Source: JBAXTZ01 sp037129925 (GTDB lineage Bacteria > Bacillota > Negativicutes > JBAXTZ01). Taken from it: a DNA stretch of 64,000 nt. Within the stretch, counting starts at the first letter, position 1, and each line of letters begins with the position of its first letter. A program made the translations under genes and the position numbers. The DNA is taken from positions 4,929 through 68,928 of the forward strand of contig JBAXTZ010000014.1 of assembly GCA_037129925.1 (NCBI GenBank), read 5' to 3'. Below are positions 42,556 through 50,923 of the stretch, one piece after another. The notes under the pieces are model-generated. The model made no database searches, was not told the origin of the DNA, and saw only the letters and a program-made list of their open reading frames with translations.

Positions 42556-43260
42556 TTATCCTCCCAAATAGGCTTTTTTGATTGCCTCATCATTTGCTAA
42601 TTCATGCGCCGGACCTTCCAGGACGATACGTCCGGTCTCCAGAACATAGGCGCGATGGGCGATATGCAACGCCATATTGGCGTTCTGTTCGACTAAAAGT
42701 ACGGTCGTACCGCTGGCGTTGATGTCTTTGATAATCGAAAAAATCTCTTTGACCAGTAACGGCGCCAATCCCATTGACGGTTCATCGAGTAGCAATAGCC
42801 GGGGGCGGCTCATCAATGCCCTCCCGATTGCCAGCATCTGTTGTTCACCGCCGGATAGCGTTCCGGCCGCCTGATTACGCCGTTCCTTTAACCGGGGAAA
42901 GCGTTCAAATATTTTATCGTAATCCGTCTTGATTTCTGCCTTGTCCTTACGAATATACGCGCCCAGTTCCAAATTTTCCATAACGGTCATGTTGGCAAAC
43001 ACCCGCCGGCCTTCCGGCGATTGCGACAAACCGCGTTTAACGATTTCCTGCGGCGAAACCAAATGAATCTTGTTGCCCTCAAACAGCACTTCGCCGGTTT
43101 TCGGGCGATTCAACCCGGATATCGTCCGGAGCGTGGTGCTTTTTCCGGCGCCGTTAGCGCCGATTAGCGTAACTATTTCGCCCTGATTGACCTCTAAAGA
43201 CAAATCTTTGAGTGCGTGAATTCCACCATAATAAACATTTATTTTTTCTAATTTTAGCAT
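42556..43260 (-). CDS. livF: Branched-chain amino acid-type ABC transporter ATP-binding protein LivF
   Basis: 234 residues. Walker A GANGAGKST, signature LSGGEQQM, Walker B LLLLDEPSMGLAP and switch His-substituted region (VLLVEQNANMAL, the LivF-type VEQN) are present. It has the shorter LivF form. The start at 43260 follows the livG stop by 1 bp; a 9-codon longer in-frame start would overlap livG. Confidence 0.93.
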   Translation of the reverse strand: MLKLEKINVYYGGIHALKDLSLEVNQGEIVTLIGANGAGKSTTLRTISGLNRPKTGEVLFEGNKIHLVSPQEIVKRGLSQSPEGRRVFANMTVMENLELGAYIRKDKAEIKTDYDKIFERFPRLKERRNQAAGTLSGGEQQMLAIGRALMSRPRLLLLDEPSMGLAPLLVKEIFSIIKDINASGTTVLLVEQNANMALHIAHRAYVLETGRIVLEGPAHELANDEAIKKAYLGG

Positions 43261-43261
43261 T

Positions 43262-44023
43262 CTATCCCTCACCCAGATACGCGGCAATTACTCGTTCATT
43301 AGCTTTGATTTCATCCGGCGTGCCGACAGCAATCATTCTACCATATTCCAGCACATATATCTTCTCGCATAAACTCATCACCAGATGCATATCATGCTCA
43401 ATCAATAATATTGTCAGATGATATTCTTCACGAATCCAGCGCAACATTTCAGTCAATTGCGCCGTCTCTTGCGGGTTCATGCCGGCTGCCGGTTCATCGA
43501 GCAACAATAGTTTGGGTTCGGTCGCCATCGCCCGGGCAATTTCCAGCCGCCGTTGCTCGCCATAAGACAGGTTTTTCGCGTAATCGTCACGCCGATGGGA
43601 CAACTCAAATATATCCAAATAGTGTTCGGCGCGGGCGGTTATCCGCCGCTCGTCCTCATAATAACGCCCGACCCGCAACATCGCCTCCGGCAATGTCTGT
43701 TTACAGCTAAAATTTAACGCCACCTTGATGTTGTCTAGCGCGCTAAACTCGGAAAACAAGCGGATGTTTTGGAAAGTTCGCGCCATGCCGCGCTTGGTTA
43801 TTTCATAAGGCTTCAAGCCGACAACGCTTTTACCATTGAAGATTATTTTGCCGCTGGTCGGCGTATAAACTCCGGTCAGCATATTAAACAGTGTTGTCTT
43901 ACCGGCGCCGTTTGGCCCAATCAGTCCGACTAAATCGCCTTGGTTGAAGTCCATATTGACGTTGGCTGTCGCCAGCAAGCCGCCAAATGATTTACTGAGT
44001 TTCTCTACTTGAAGTAGCGGCAT
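43262..44023 (-). CDS. livG: Branched-chain amino acid-type ABC transporter ATP-binding protein LivG
   Basis: 253 residues. Walker A GPNGAGKTT, the MARTFQNIRLF motif, signature LSYGEQRRLEIARAMA, Walker B LLLLDEPAAGMNP and LLIEHDM are present, as in LivG. The final bases overlap the following gene region by close spacing (1 bp to livF), and it overlaps livM by one base upstream, so all five genes form a tight operon. Substrate could be branched-chain amino acids or another HAAT-family solute. Confidence 0.94.
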   Translation of the reverse strand: MPLLQVEKLSKSFGGLLATANVNMDFNQGDLVGLIGPNGAGKTTLFNMLTGVYTPTSGKIIFNGKSVVGLKPYEITKRGMARTFQNIRLFSEFSALDNIKVALNFSCKQTLPEAMLRVGRYYEDERRITARAEHYLDIFELSHRRDDYAKNLSYGEQRRLEIARAMATEPKLLLLDEPAAGMNPQETAQLTEMLRWIREEYHLTILLIEHDMHLVMSLCEKIYVLEYGRMIAVGTPDEIKANERVIAAYLGEG

Positions 44024-44964
44024 TAGCGTTTACCCCCTTTCAAGCGATTCAATATCCGTTCGGTCAAGTCTTTATCGCCTAGCAGTCCTTGCGGTCGGAA
44101 AATCATTACCACTATCAACAATACCGCGTAGATTATCATCCGCCACTCGGCATAAGATGCCAAAACTGCCGACACGAAAGTCAATACAATCGCGCCGATA
44201 ATCGAACCGGCCATACTGCCCAATCCACCCAGTACCACAATGGTTAGGATGTCAATTGATTTCATGAACGTAAACGATGACGGATGCACGAGATAAAAAT
44301 AATGCGCGAACAGTACCCCGGCAATACCGGCAAATACCGCGCCGACTGTAAATGCCATGACCTTATATTTTGTAGTATTTACGCCCATCGCCTCGGCAGC
44401 AATTTCGTTTTCGCGAACGGCAATACAGGCTCGTCCGGCGCTGCTGTTAATTAAGTTTTTGATAATGAACACCGTCAAAATCATCAACCAAAACACCCAG
44501 GCAAACGTCGTCAATCGGGGAATACCGGTCAATCCAGATGCACCACCGATATAGGGGATGTTGAGCACTGTCAACCGGATTATTTCTCCAAAGCCCAGTG
44601 TGGCGATCGCCAGATAATCGCCCTTTAACCGTAAGGTCGGCAACCCGATGAGCAGCCCGACGAATCCCGCGAACAGCGCTCCGGCTATCAACGCCACCAC
44701 TAGGGGCAACGCCAGCTTTACAGTGCAGATCGCGCCAACGTAAGCGCCAATTGCCATAAACCCGGCGTGACCGAGCGAAAACTGTCCGGTATAGCCATTA
44801 ATCAAGTTTAAGCTGACTGCCAAAATAATATTGATACAGACCAAAATAATATTTAGTTGCCAAAAGGAACCGATAATTTTAAAAGTAAAACCCAATTGGA
44901 ACAGCGCAAACAATACCGCGCAAATTCCCAGTACAAACATATCTCTTTTTAACATTTTATTCAT
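44023..44964 (-). CDS. livM: Branched-chain amino acid-type ABC transporter permease LivM
   Basis: 313 residues, about eight to nine predicted membrane helices. The LivM hallmarks LNLINGYTGQFSLGHAGFMAIGAY and the EAA-like REN(E)IAAEAMGVNTTKYKVMAF loop are present, with GGLGSMAGSIIGA near the C-terminus. The start at 44964 has AAGGTG upstream. It is 5 bp downstream of livH. Confidence 0.94.
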   Translation of the reverse strand: MNKMLKRDMFVLGICAVLFALFQLGFTFKIIGSFWQLNIILVCINIILAVSLNLINGYTGQFSLGHAGFMAIGAYVGAICTVKLALPLVVALIAGALFAGFVGLLIGLPTLRLKGDYLAIATLGFGEIIRLTVLNIPYIGGASGLTGIPRLTTFAWVFWLMILTVFIIKNLINSSAGRACIAVRENEIAAEAMGVNTTKYKVMAFTVGAVFAGIAGVLFAHYFYLVHPSSFTFMKSIDILTIVVLGGLGSMAGSIIGAIVLTFVSAVLASYAEWRMIIYAVLLIVVMIFRPQGLLGDKDLTERILNRLKGGKR

Positions 44965-44969
44965 AATCG

Positions 44970-45866
44970 TTACACCTTCTCGCCGCGGTATTTGCCAAGC
45001 AAGCCTGCCGGTTTGACAATCAAAATAATTATCAAAATGGCAAACGCCACCACGTCACGGTAGGTTGACGACCAAAAACCGCTGACAAATGATTCCACAA
45101 CCCCAAGAATAACACCGCCGAGCATCGCGCCCGGCATAATACCGATGCCGCCTAGCACCGCTGCCACAAACGCCTTGATTCCCGGCATGACTCCCATCAG
45201 CGGGTCAATCGAGTTGTAGTAAGCGCCAATCAATCCGCCGGCGGCCGCCGCCAACGCTGAACCGATAGCGAAAGTCGCGGAAATAATCCGATTCGGATTG
45301 ATTCCCATCAACGATGCCGCTTCGGCATCAAACGATACCGCGCGCATTGCTTTGCCGACGGTAGTGAATTTAATAACATAAGTTAACGCGATCATCAACA
45401 CTACCGATACCGCCAAAATAATGATTTGCGGTCCATTAATAATTATTCCGCCAATGTCGAAAATCACTTCGCCAAGCGCCGGCGGGAAAAATCGCGGTTG
45501 CGCGGTCAACAATGCCACCCCGCCATATTCAAGCAATAGTGACACCCCGATTGCCGATATCAGCACCGCGATTCGCGGCGCATTGCGGAGCGGCTTGTAG
45601 GCGATTTTTTCGATTAGCACCCCAAGCGCCGCCGAAAGAATCATAGCTACAATCAACGCCGCGAAAAACGGTAAATGAAATGTGGTTATCGCAAAAAAAC
45701 AAACATAGGCGCCAACCATAAAAATATCGCCGTGAGCAAAGTTTATCAAGCGGATTATTCCATAAACCATGGTGTAGCCGAGCGCCAACAGCGCGTAGAT
45801 ACTGCCGAGCATGATACCATTGACGCACTGCTGCACAATCTGCATTACAATTGAATTACTTTCCAT
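44970..45866 (-). CDS. livH: Branched-chain amino acid-type ABC transporter permease LivH
   Basis: 298 residues, eight predicted membrane helices. MLGSIYALLALGYTMVYGIIRLINFAHGDIFMVGAY is the LivH signature (GxxxALxALGLTLIYGVxxxxNFAHGE type), and AEAASLMGINPNRIISATFAIGSALAAAAGG is the EAA-like loop. The gene has GAGG upstream and is 65 bp downstream of livJ. Confidence 0.94.
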   Translation of the reverse strand: MESNSIVMQIVQQCVNGIMLGSIYALLALGYTMVYGIIRLINFAHGDIFMVGAYVCFFAITTFHLPFFAALIVAMILSAALGVLIEKIAYKPLRNAPRIAVLISAIGVSLLLEYGGVALLTAQPRFFPPALGEVIFDIGGIIINGPQIIILAVSVVLMIALTYVIKFTTVGKAMRAVSFDAEAASLMGINPNRIISATFAIGSALAAAAGGLIGAYYNSIDPLMGVMPGIKAFVAAVLGGIGIMPGAMLGGVILGVVESFVSGFWSSTYRDVVAFAILIIILIVKPAGLLGKYRGEKV

Positions 45867-45931
45867 ATTAAGCCTCGAAAGACCGGCAGCTGTTGCTACC
45901 GGTCAGTTAATTTAGCGAATATTTTCGCTGT

Positions 45932-47101
45932 TTAGTTTGGTTGAATTTTGGTCTTCATGCTTTGTTTGCCGTCTTTGTACTCGATGATGACCGCGCTTTT
46001 CAGCGGATTGTGATTAGCGTCCATCGACAGCTTACCCATCATCAACTGTAAGTCTTTGGTGTTGGCTAAGGCAGCAGTGATTTTTTCAGGATCAGCGCTA
46101 CCGGCGCGTTTGATCGCGTCAAACAACAGGTATGCGCCATCATAGCTGATTGCCGCTGCAAAACTCGGCTCTTTGCCGTTGTATTCGGCTTTGAAGTCTT
46201 CAACGAATTTTCGAACTGCCGGATCAGGATCTTGAGATGAATAATGGTTAGTGAAATAAGTATTGTTCATGTTTTTAGCGCCGGCCACTTCGACTAATAT
46301 CGGGCTGTCCCAGCCATCAGCGCCAACAATCGGACATGTTATGCCCAGTTCCCGAGCCTGTTTTACAATTTTAGCTGCTTCTTCGGCGTAGCCCGGCACT
46401 ACCAGCGCCTGAGGGTTTTTCGCTTTTATCTTGGTAAGCGTTGCCTTGAAGTCCTGGTCTTTTTGTAAATAGGCTTCATTAGCGACGACAGTTACTCCGG
46501 ATTTCGCTAAGTCTTCGGTAATTACAGCCGCGATGCCTTTGCTATAGTCGGAACTGTTATCCACCAGCATTGCCACGTTTTTTACAGCTAGGTCTTTTTT
46601 CAAGAACTCAGCCAGTACTTTTCCCTGAAACGGGTCGATAAAGCAAGCCCGGAAAGCAAACGGTCGAACCGCGCCTTTATCAACCGTAACAATAGCGCCG
46701 GTTGCCAGCGGCGCCAAAATTGGCACCTTATTATCTTCGCTTACTTGAATTTCGGCTAACACCGCCGAGGTCGTCGCCGGTCCGAAAACCGCGCAGACTT
46801 TGTCATCAGTGATTAATTTGGTAATGGCATTCGTGGACTCAGCCGCGTCGGATTTGTTATCGACGATGACTAGTTCAACTTTTTTACCATTGATACCACC
46901 TTTGGCGTTAACTTCTTTTACTGCCAATTTTAGCCCGTCGACCGCTGCTGTTCCGTATGTCGCCGCGCCGCCGGTCATTTCCATGTTCACGCCGATTTTT
47001 ATGACATTAGAGTCATTTGCCGACTGTTGACCACAGCCACTCAGTAACGATGTCAGCATTGCCACAACGGCAACGAGACAAATCAGTTTTTTTGATTTCA
47101 T
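45932..47101 (-). CDS. livJ: Branched-chain amino acid-type periplasmic/lipoprotein substrate-binding protein
   Basis: 389 residues of the Leu/Ile/Val-binding family (Peripla_BP_6). The signal ends in the lipobox LLSGC near residue 23, so the protein is probably a lipoprotein. Mature motifs include IKIGVNMEMTGGAATYGTAAVDGLKLAVKEVNAKGGINGKKVELVIVDNKSD and FGPATTSAVLAEIQ. It is the first gene of livJ-livH-livM-livG-livF-CBS/ACT, under a strong promoter and a ykkC-family riboswitch. Related systems carry branched-chain amino acids, amides or urea; the riboswitch makes an amino-acid or guanidine-related substrate worth testing. Confidence 0.92.
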   Translation of the reverse strand: MKSKKLICLVAVVAMLTSLLSGCGQQSANDSNVIKIGVNMEMTGGAATYGTAAVDGLKLAVKEVNAKGGINGKKVELVIVDNKSDAAESTNAITKLITDDKVCAVFGPATTSAVLAEIQVSEDNKVPILAPLATGAIVTVDKGAVRPFAFRACFIDPFQGKVLAEFLKKDLAVKNVAMLVDNSSDYSKGIAAVITEDLAKSGVTVVANEAYLQKDQDFKATLTKIKAKNPQALVVPGYAEEAAKIVKQARELGITCPIVGADGWDSPILVEVAGAKNMNNTYFTNHYSSQDPDPAVRKFVEDFKAEYNGKEPSFAAAISYDGAYLLFDAIKRAGSADPEKITAALANTKDLQLMMGKLSMDANHNPLKSAVIIEYKDGKQSMKTKIQPN

Positions 47102-47140
47102 TTTTCCTCCGATATTTTTGACAATTTAATATTCGCAGTA

Positions 47141-47191
47141 AATAAAATGAGCGAAAGGCATGTCGAACAACTTCGACCGGACCTTCCGCTC
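47141..47191 (-). terminator. livJ: Riboswitch expression platform (intrinsic terminator) before livJ
   Basis: On the minus strand GAGCGGAAGG pairs with CCTTTCGCTC (10 bp), enclosing a GTCGAA/TTCGAC inner stem, followed by TTTTATTT. The 5' arm lies in the 3' end of the ykkC aptamer, so aptamer and terminator are mutually exclusive: ligand binding should allow readthrough (an ON switch). Confidence 0.75.
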
Positions 47192-47279
47192 GGGCATTTT
47201 TTACCCACGGTGTAAGGAGCCAAGCTCCCCGGCGCAACTCGGACCTACGCGAACTAATTCGCCGGAACCCTATGCGCCC
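47182..47279 (-). ncRNA. ykkC-family riboswitch (guanidine-I / ppGpp / PRPP class)
   Basis: Leader of livJ. Reading the minus strand: P1 GGGCGCA / TGCGCC; inside it TAGGGTTCCGGC, a GCGAA/TTCGC hairpin and AGGTCCGAG; then a GGAGC/GCTCC hairpin and ACACCGTGGGTAAAAAATGC continuing CCGAGCGGAA. These are the conserved blocks of the ykkC motif (CUAGGGUUCCG, GGUCCGAG, ACAC, GGG-AAAA-GCCCG). Subtype 1 binds guanidine, subtype 2a ppGpp and 2b PRPP. The amino-acid transporter context favours ppGpp (inference); the subtype cannot be fixed here. Confidence 0.85.
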
Positions 47280-47301
47280 TCCGCAATATTAAATTGTGCG
47301 T

Positions 47302-47330
47302 ATTATAATTAATCTTTGGCTATTTGTCAA
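47302..47330 (-). promoter_or_regulatory. Promoter of the livJ operon
   Basis: On the minus strand a perfect TTGACA (47325-47330), 17-bp spacer and perfect TATAAT (47302-47307), placing the start of transcription just before the riboswitch. Confidence 0.92.
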
Positions 47331-47388
47331 GTTATTAAACACGGGAATAAAAAGTATGTCGGGTTTTGGACGGTGCGCAGGTCAAAGA

Positions 47389-48573
47389 TTACGGATTGAC
47401 ATAATTATAGAATTTCGGATCCGAGTTCTTTACCGTTTTGGCTTTGGCAGTATCATCGGAATATACTCCTTGAGTGTACAACGGTATCGACGCTACCGCC
47501 TTATTGGCTTTGAGCGCCTGTTTGACATCGACATATCGCCAATTCATATCATTGTAATTGCGATAATATAACCGCATCCGGCTAAAGTCAACTATATCCA
47601 CCCATAGACAACGGTCCATTACCACTTTACCGGTTTGGGTCACCGCAGCAGCAAACGGAGTTTTAACGTTACCGTCGGTGTTAACGGCCGGGGCACCTTC
47701 GACACCGCGCACCGCGCCGACCGGAATGTCAATATTATTGATAATGTTCATCGCCAAAATTAAGCCAGCATCCGCGCCGGTAACTGGTATCGCCGAAGCG
47801 GTCAAAGCCGCCAACCGCACCAACCGGCTCGGCGGGGTGTAATCACCCGGCAATCCGATCATTCCGGTCCCCTGTCCAAATCCAGACACTTGATAATTCT
47901 CAACTATCAGCGTATCCGCATTGGTAGCGCGGAGATTGGCATAGTTTTTTAGATTTGTCATGTGCCAGTCAAAACTCGGTGCATTGGTCAACACTCCAAG
48001 CGGATTGTCAAACACATTCAATTTTCCCTTAGTATATTCGATAACTATACTATCGCCTGTCTTATCATGAACAGTGAAATGAACCGGCATATCTCCGGCA
48101 TGGTCGGTAGCGCCCTTGCATACCTGAATACTTGCTATTTTGGCTCGTACTTCGGCAACTGAACCGCAATTGGTAAGAATCCAGGTCGGCACTTCGACAT
48201 TTGATATAGTATTCGTCCGGGTTTTAGCATCATACTGGAAATATTCAGCATAACCGGGATATAACAACATTCCCACGGCCAACCCGGCTTCATTTACGCC
48301 ATCGCAAATCACCGGCAACCCCAGTGCGTTGATGCCGACAACACCATATTTGGAAGTCCAAACCGCTCCGTTTTGACTGCCGTCGGGTAGTAAACCAGTG
48401 TACTTGGTTCCCGCCGGAATAATTGAAATAGTTTCACCCATCGGATAAGGGTCTTCCATCGTCCGCGCATAGAACACACAACCATCGGTAGTGCTAATGC
48501 GAAAACTCGAACAAGCCAAAACCACCGTAGACAGTAGCAGACACAAAACCACTAGTAAGGCAATTTTTTTCAT
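47389..48573 (-). CDS. Secreted choloylglycine hydrolase-type (Ntn, linear amide) hydrolase
   Basis: 394 residues. Signal peptide MKKIALLVVLCLLLSTVVLA ends directly before CSSFRISTTDG; the Cys after cleavage is the N-terminal nucleophile of the penicillin V acylase / bile salt hydrolase (CBAH) family. Downstream RTMED and GVNEAGL blocks match the family. Cleavage therefore both exports and activates the enzyme. It probably hydrolyses linear amides such as conjugated bile salts or N-acyl amino acids (substrate unknown). The start at 48573 has GGAGGAAGCT upstream; longer in-frame starts would place the signal peptide internally. Because Ala-Cys could also be a lipobox, lipoprotein processing cannot be excluded. 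Confidence 0.85.
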   Translation of the reverse strand: MKKIALLVVLCLLLSTVVLACSSFRISTTDGCVFYARTMEDPYPMGETISIIPAGTKYTGLLPDGSQNGAVWTSKYGVVGINALGLPVICDGVNEAGLAVGMLLYPGYAEYFQYDAKTRTNTISNVEVPTWILTNCGSVAEVRAKIASIQVCKGATDHAGDMPVHFTVHDKTGDSIVIEYTKGKLNVFDNPLGVLTNAPSFDWHMTNLKNYANLRATNADTLIVENYQVSGFGQGTGMIGLPGDYTPPSRLVRLAALTASAIPVTGADAGLILAMNIINNIDIPVGAVRGVEGAPAVNTDGNVKTPFAAAVTQTGKVVMDRCLWVDIVDFSRMRLYYRNYNDMNWRYVDVKQALKANKAVASIPLYTQGVYSDDTAKAKTVKNSDPKFYNYVNP

Positions 48574-48627
48574 AGCTTCCTCCATTTTTCTATAAAATAT
48601 CGAGAACACATATTTTTTTACGAGAGC

Positions 48628-48652
48628 GGGCGCACGCAAGGTGCGCCCCTAC
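48628..48652. repeat. Palindromic repeat, copy 4 (GGGCGCAC/GTGCGCCC-CTAC)
   Basis: Stem GGGCGCAC / GTGCGCCC around a 5-nt loop, ending CCTAC (CCCCTAC). Located just before the stop of the outer-membrane gene. Confidence 0.85.
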
Positions 48653-48656
48653 GGTT

Positions 48657-49544
48657 TTAAAACATACTTTCTGGCAATACGAAGAACAGTTGTAGCCGCA
48701 ATTGCGACTCTGGGGCGTTATCCGGTCGAATAACATTGTAGTAGCCGCCGACTGACAATCCGATCGGCAGTTTTCCATCTACCAAAAATACTTTGCCGAC
48801 GTTTAATCCGATCGGAAATAGTACTTGCTGACCGGGTGCCGCCTTCCAGTTGATGTTAATCAACGGCATATAACTGAGCGAGTAACCATAATCGAAATTG
48901 TAGCTGGAAAAACCTTGTATGGTCAACTGGTTTATCGGCGCCGGTCCGGCAAATGACCACATCTGATTTAGCAGCACGCCCCCGACAAATGGTCCGTTTT
49001 TATAAACACCGACCACCGCTGGCCCCGCCGCCCAAGCATTCATGCCGGTTGGTGTTTGCGTGTTGGTATAGTTAGCATAACTCTGCGTTGGCGTGAACAA
49101 CCCGGCTCCTGCGCCAAAGGTGAACGCGCTCGTAGAATTCTTGGTAACCAGTGTCGTAAGCATCACATTCCCCAACCCGGTATCAGTGCTTCCGCTCGCG
49201 GTCGGCACGCTGTTGACCGGAATAACAATGTGATTTAGCAGCTTCCAATCTTCGTTAATATTAATCGGGAAAGTCGGTTCGACCATCAGGTTAAAAAAAC
49301 CTTTGTTGTTCTGCGGTCCGGCATTAAAGTTTAAATTGTTTTGGATCGGAATCATTATCAATCCGCCCAATGGGTCTTGAGATTTTTTCGCGATTGCCGT
49401 TTCTTCAGCTCCCCGTTCGGCGCTGGTTAATTGGGGTTGCGAGCCGTCAGACAGCTGGCAGGGGTCACACGGTTCAGTTGCGGCAAAAACCGGGCAACTT
49501 AACAAAAACAATAGGATAATTAGTAAATTTAGCATTCTTTTCAT
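48657..49544 (-). CDS. Outer-membrane transporter-like beta-barrel protein
   Basis: 295 residues. Signal peptide MKRMLNLLIILLFLLSCPVFA is followed by a short linker rich in acidic residues and a barrel of beta strands (GGLIMIPIQNNLNFN, TGLGNVMLTTLVT, FTFGAGAGLFTPTQ), ending in an aromatic F. The pattern resembles the 'neuromedin U'/transporter-family outer-membrane proteins found next to secretion or efflux genes. Specific function unknown. The ATG at 49544 is chosen because GGAGG is 7 nt upstream; a TTG two codons earlier is less likely. Downstream of it lie palindromic repeat copy 4 and the Ntn hydrolase gene on the same strand. Confidence 0.72.
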   Translation of the reverse strand: MKRMLNLLIILLFLLSCPVFAATEPCDPCQLSDGSQPQLTSAERGAEETAIAKKSQDPLGGLIMIPIQNNLNFNAGPQNNKGFFNLMVEPTFPININEDWKLLNHIVIPVNSVPTASGSTDTGLGNVMLTTLVTKNSTSAFTFGAGAGLFTPTQSYANYTNTQTPTGMNAWAAGPAVVGVYKNGPFVGGVLLNQMWSFAGPAPINQLTIQGFSSYNFDYGYSLSYMPLININWKAAPGQQVLFPIGLNVGKVFLVDGKLPIGLSVGGYYNVIRPDNAPESQLRLQLFFVLPESMF

Positions 49545-49566
49545 AGTCAATCCTCCTGATGAACTT

Positions 49567-49572
49567 ATTATA
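49567..49572 (-). promoter_or_regulatory. Extended -10 promoter of the outer-membrane gene
   Basis: TATAAT preceded by TGT (TGnTATAAT) on the minus strand, about 23 bp before the start codon. No good -35 seen. Confidence 0.45.
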
Positions 49573-49700
49573 ACAGAATATTATCACAAAACTCTCGCAA
49601 AATTTAATTATTCCAACATAACTATAAATGTTCAACAGTCCCCGCACTACGCTATTGAAAGGCATAATAGTGATTTTTCCACCGCGCCGGAACTTTAACT

Positions 49701-50843
49701 TTACTGAATTGTCAAATACTCATAACGGTCATAAAAATCCTGTAGTGCCATTGTGAATACACCATCAGTGCGATATTGGTTGGTGTCACCCCAAGGATTC
49801 CAGATCGTCACAGACATGTTAGGCGCATCATACGCCAATATCGCATACCAATGGTCACCGGGCAAATACGGCGAACCACCGTGACCGGGTGTCATCGCCT
49901 GAACCATGCGCAAGTTATTGGGGTTGCCTAATGCGCTATTCATCGCCTCACCCCAACCGCTGGCCGTAGAATTCTTATGATTATAGCCGCGCGACCGCGA
50001 ACCGGTGAATATCTTTTGAATATTTGCGGCCGACGTGACCTTTAGCTCCAGATTGTATAGCACTTCGTTGTCGTCGTCGCCTTGATAATAGTCCAACAAC
50101 GTTTGGGCAACCGCCTTTTGAATTACCGGTTCCCACATTCCGTCCGCAACAGTGGTGATTTTAGAGAAAAATGCCACCTCCGCCTGCGTTAGTGTTACAT
50201 TACCGCGATTGTTGTTTTTCATACCCGGCAAATTGACATGATACCGATAGGGAATTTCCGTACCACTTGCTGTAGTAATTTTGGACAGCTTAATCATTCC
50301 CGGAATTGCTGCCGGTCGGTTATGCACTAGCCAACCGATTGCCGACATCAAATAGCAATCGCCGATTTTATTCTGTTGAATATTGGCAAACGTCGGTTGG
50401 CCGGACGTATACAACGGAAAACCTTTGCCCGCCAATTGGTTAAGCTCGGCAACCATTGGTTGAAAACAAACGCTGTTGATTTTACTGCCGGTTTCTGTGT
50501 ACTGTGAATTATTGCTGGCATCAGTGGTCATAATGCTATTTAGGGTAATCGCCGGATTGCGATTGAGTTTTCCATCCGCCAGTTTTTCCGGCGCAACCAA
50601 ACTATAATAAAAGGCAATTGCCGCCAACGCCGCGGCATCATTACTCGTAGCCGCCATCGCCGGGTCGCCTAACTTATCGATCAGACTTCGCGTTTGCAGC
50701 GAAGTATCGGTCGTCGCGTTAGCTGTTCCAGACCAAACACTCCAGTTCCGCGCCACCGCCAGCATAAACGGATCAGCCACCGCCAAACAACTACCCGAAA
50801 TAAACACGCAAATCGTCATTGCCATTAGTAATATTCGCTTCAT
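49701..50843 (-). CDS. Secreted calpain family (C2) cysteine protease
   Basis: 380 residues. Signal peptide MKRILLMAMTICVFISGSCLA is followed, near residue 170, by NKIGDCYLMSAIGWLVHN, the calpain catalytic GDC(W/Y)L motif with the Cys. The His is in GDHWYAILAYD and the Asn in TIWNPWGDTNQY, with the family-type GVFTMALQDFYDRYEYLTI ending. The calpain triad (Cys, His, Asn) is therefore complete and the enzyme is exported. Calpains are mainly eukaryotic and intracellular; secreted bacterial members exist, such as Tpr of Porphyromonas. No calcium-binding EF-hand or C2-like domain was seen. The start at 50843 has GGAGGGATTG upstream. Confidence 0.85.
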   Translation of the reverse strand: MKRILLMAMTICVFISGSCLAVADPFMLAVARNWSVWSGTANATTDTSLQTRSLIDKLGDPAMAATSNDAAALAAIAFYYSLVAPEKLADGKLNRNPAITLNSIMTTDASNNSQYTETGSKINSVCFQPMVAELNQLAGKGFPLYTSGQPTFANIQQNKIGDCYLMSAIGWLVHNRPAAIPGMIKLSKITTASGTEIPYRYHVNLPGMKNNNRGNVTLTQAEVAFFSKITTVADGMWEPVIQKAVAQTLLDYYQGDDDNEVLYNLELKVTSAANIQKIFTGSRSRGYNHKNSTASGWGEAMNSALGNPNNLRMVQAMTPGHGGSPYLPGDHWYAILAYDAPNMSVTIWNPWGDTNQYRTDGVFTMALQDFYDRYEYLTIQ

Positions 50844-50856
50844 CAATCCCTCCACC

Positions 50857-50912
50857 GTTAACTTTTCACCATTCGTTAATAACTATTAACCATTCGCCAT
50901 TCATAATTAACG
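50857..50912. repeat. Low-complexity repeat (TTAACTTTTCACCATTCGTTAAT type)
   Basis: Variants of TTTTCACCATTCG, TTAACCATTCGCC and ATTCATAATTAAC: the same words as at 23045-23130. Confidence 0.6.
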
Positions 50913-50923
50913 ATTCACGCAGA

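Noticed and set aside
47160..47290. Possible tRNA or T-box leader before livJ
   Set aside because: No cloverleaf, anticodon stem or T-box sequence; the conserved blocks match the ykkC motif instead.
49474..49665. Short minus-strand frame upstream of the outer-membrane gene
   Set aside because: Overlaps the promoter and signal-peptide region in another frame; no RBS.
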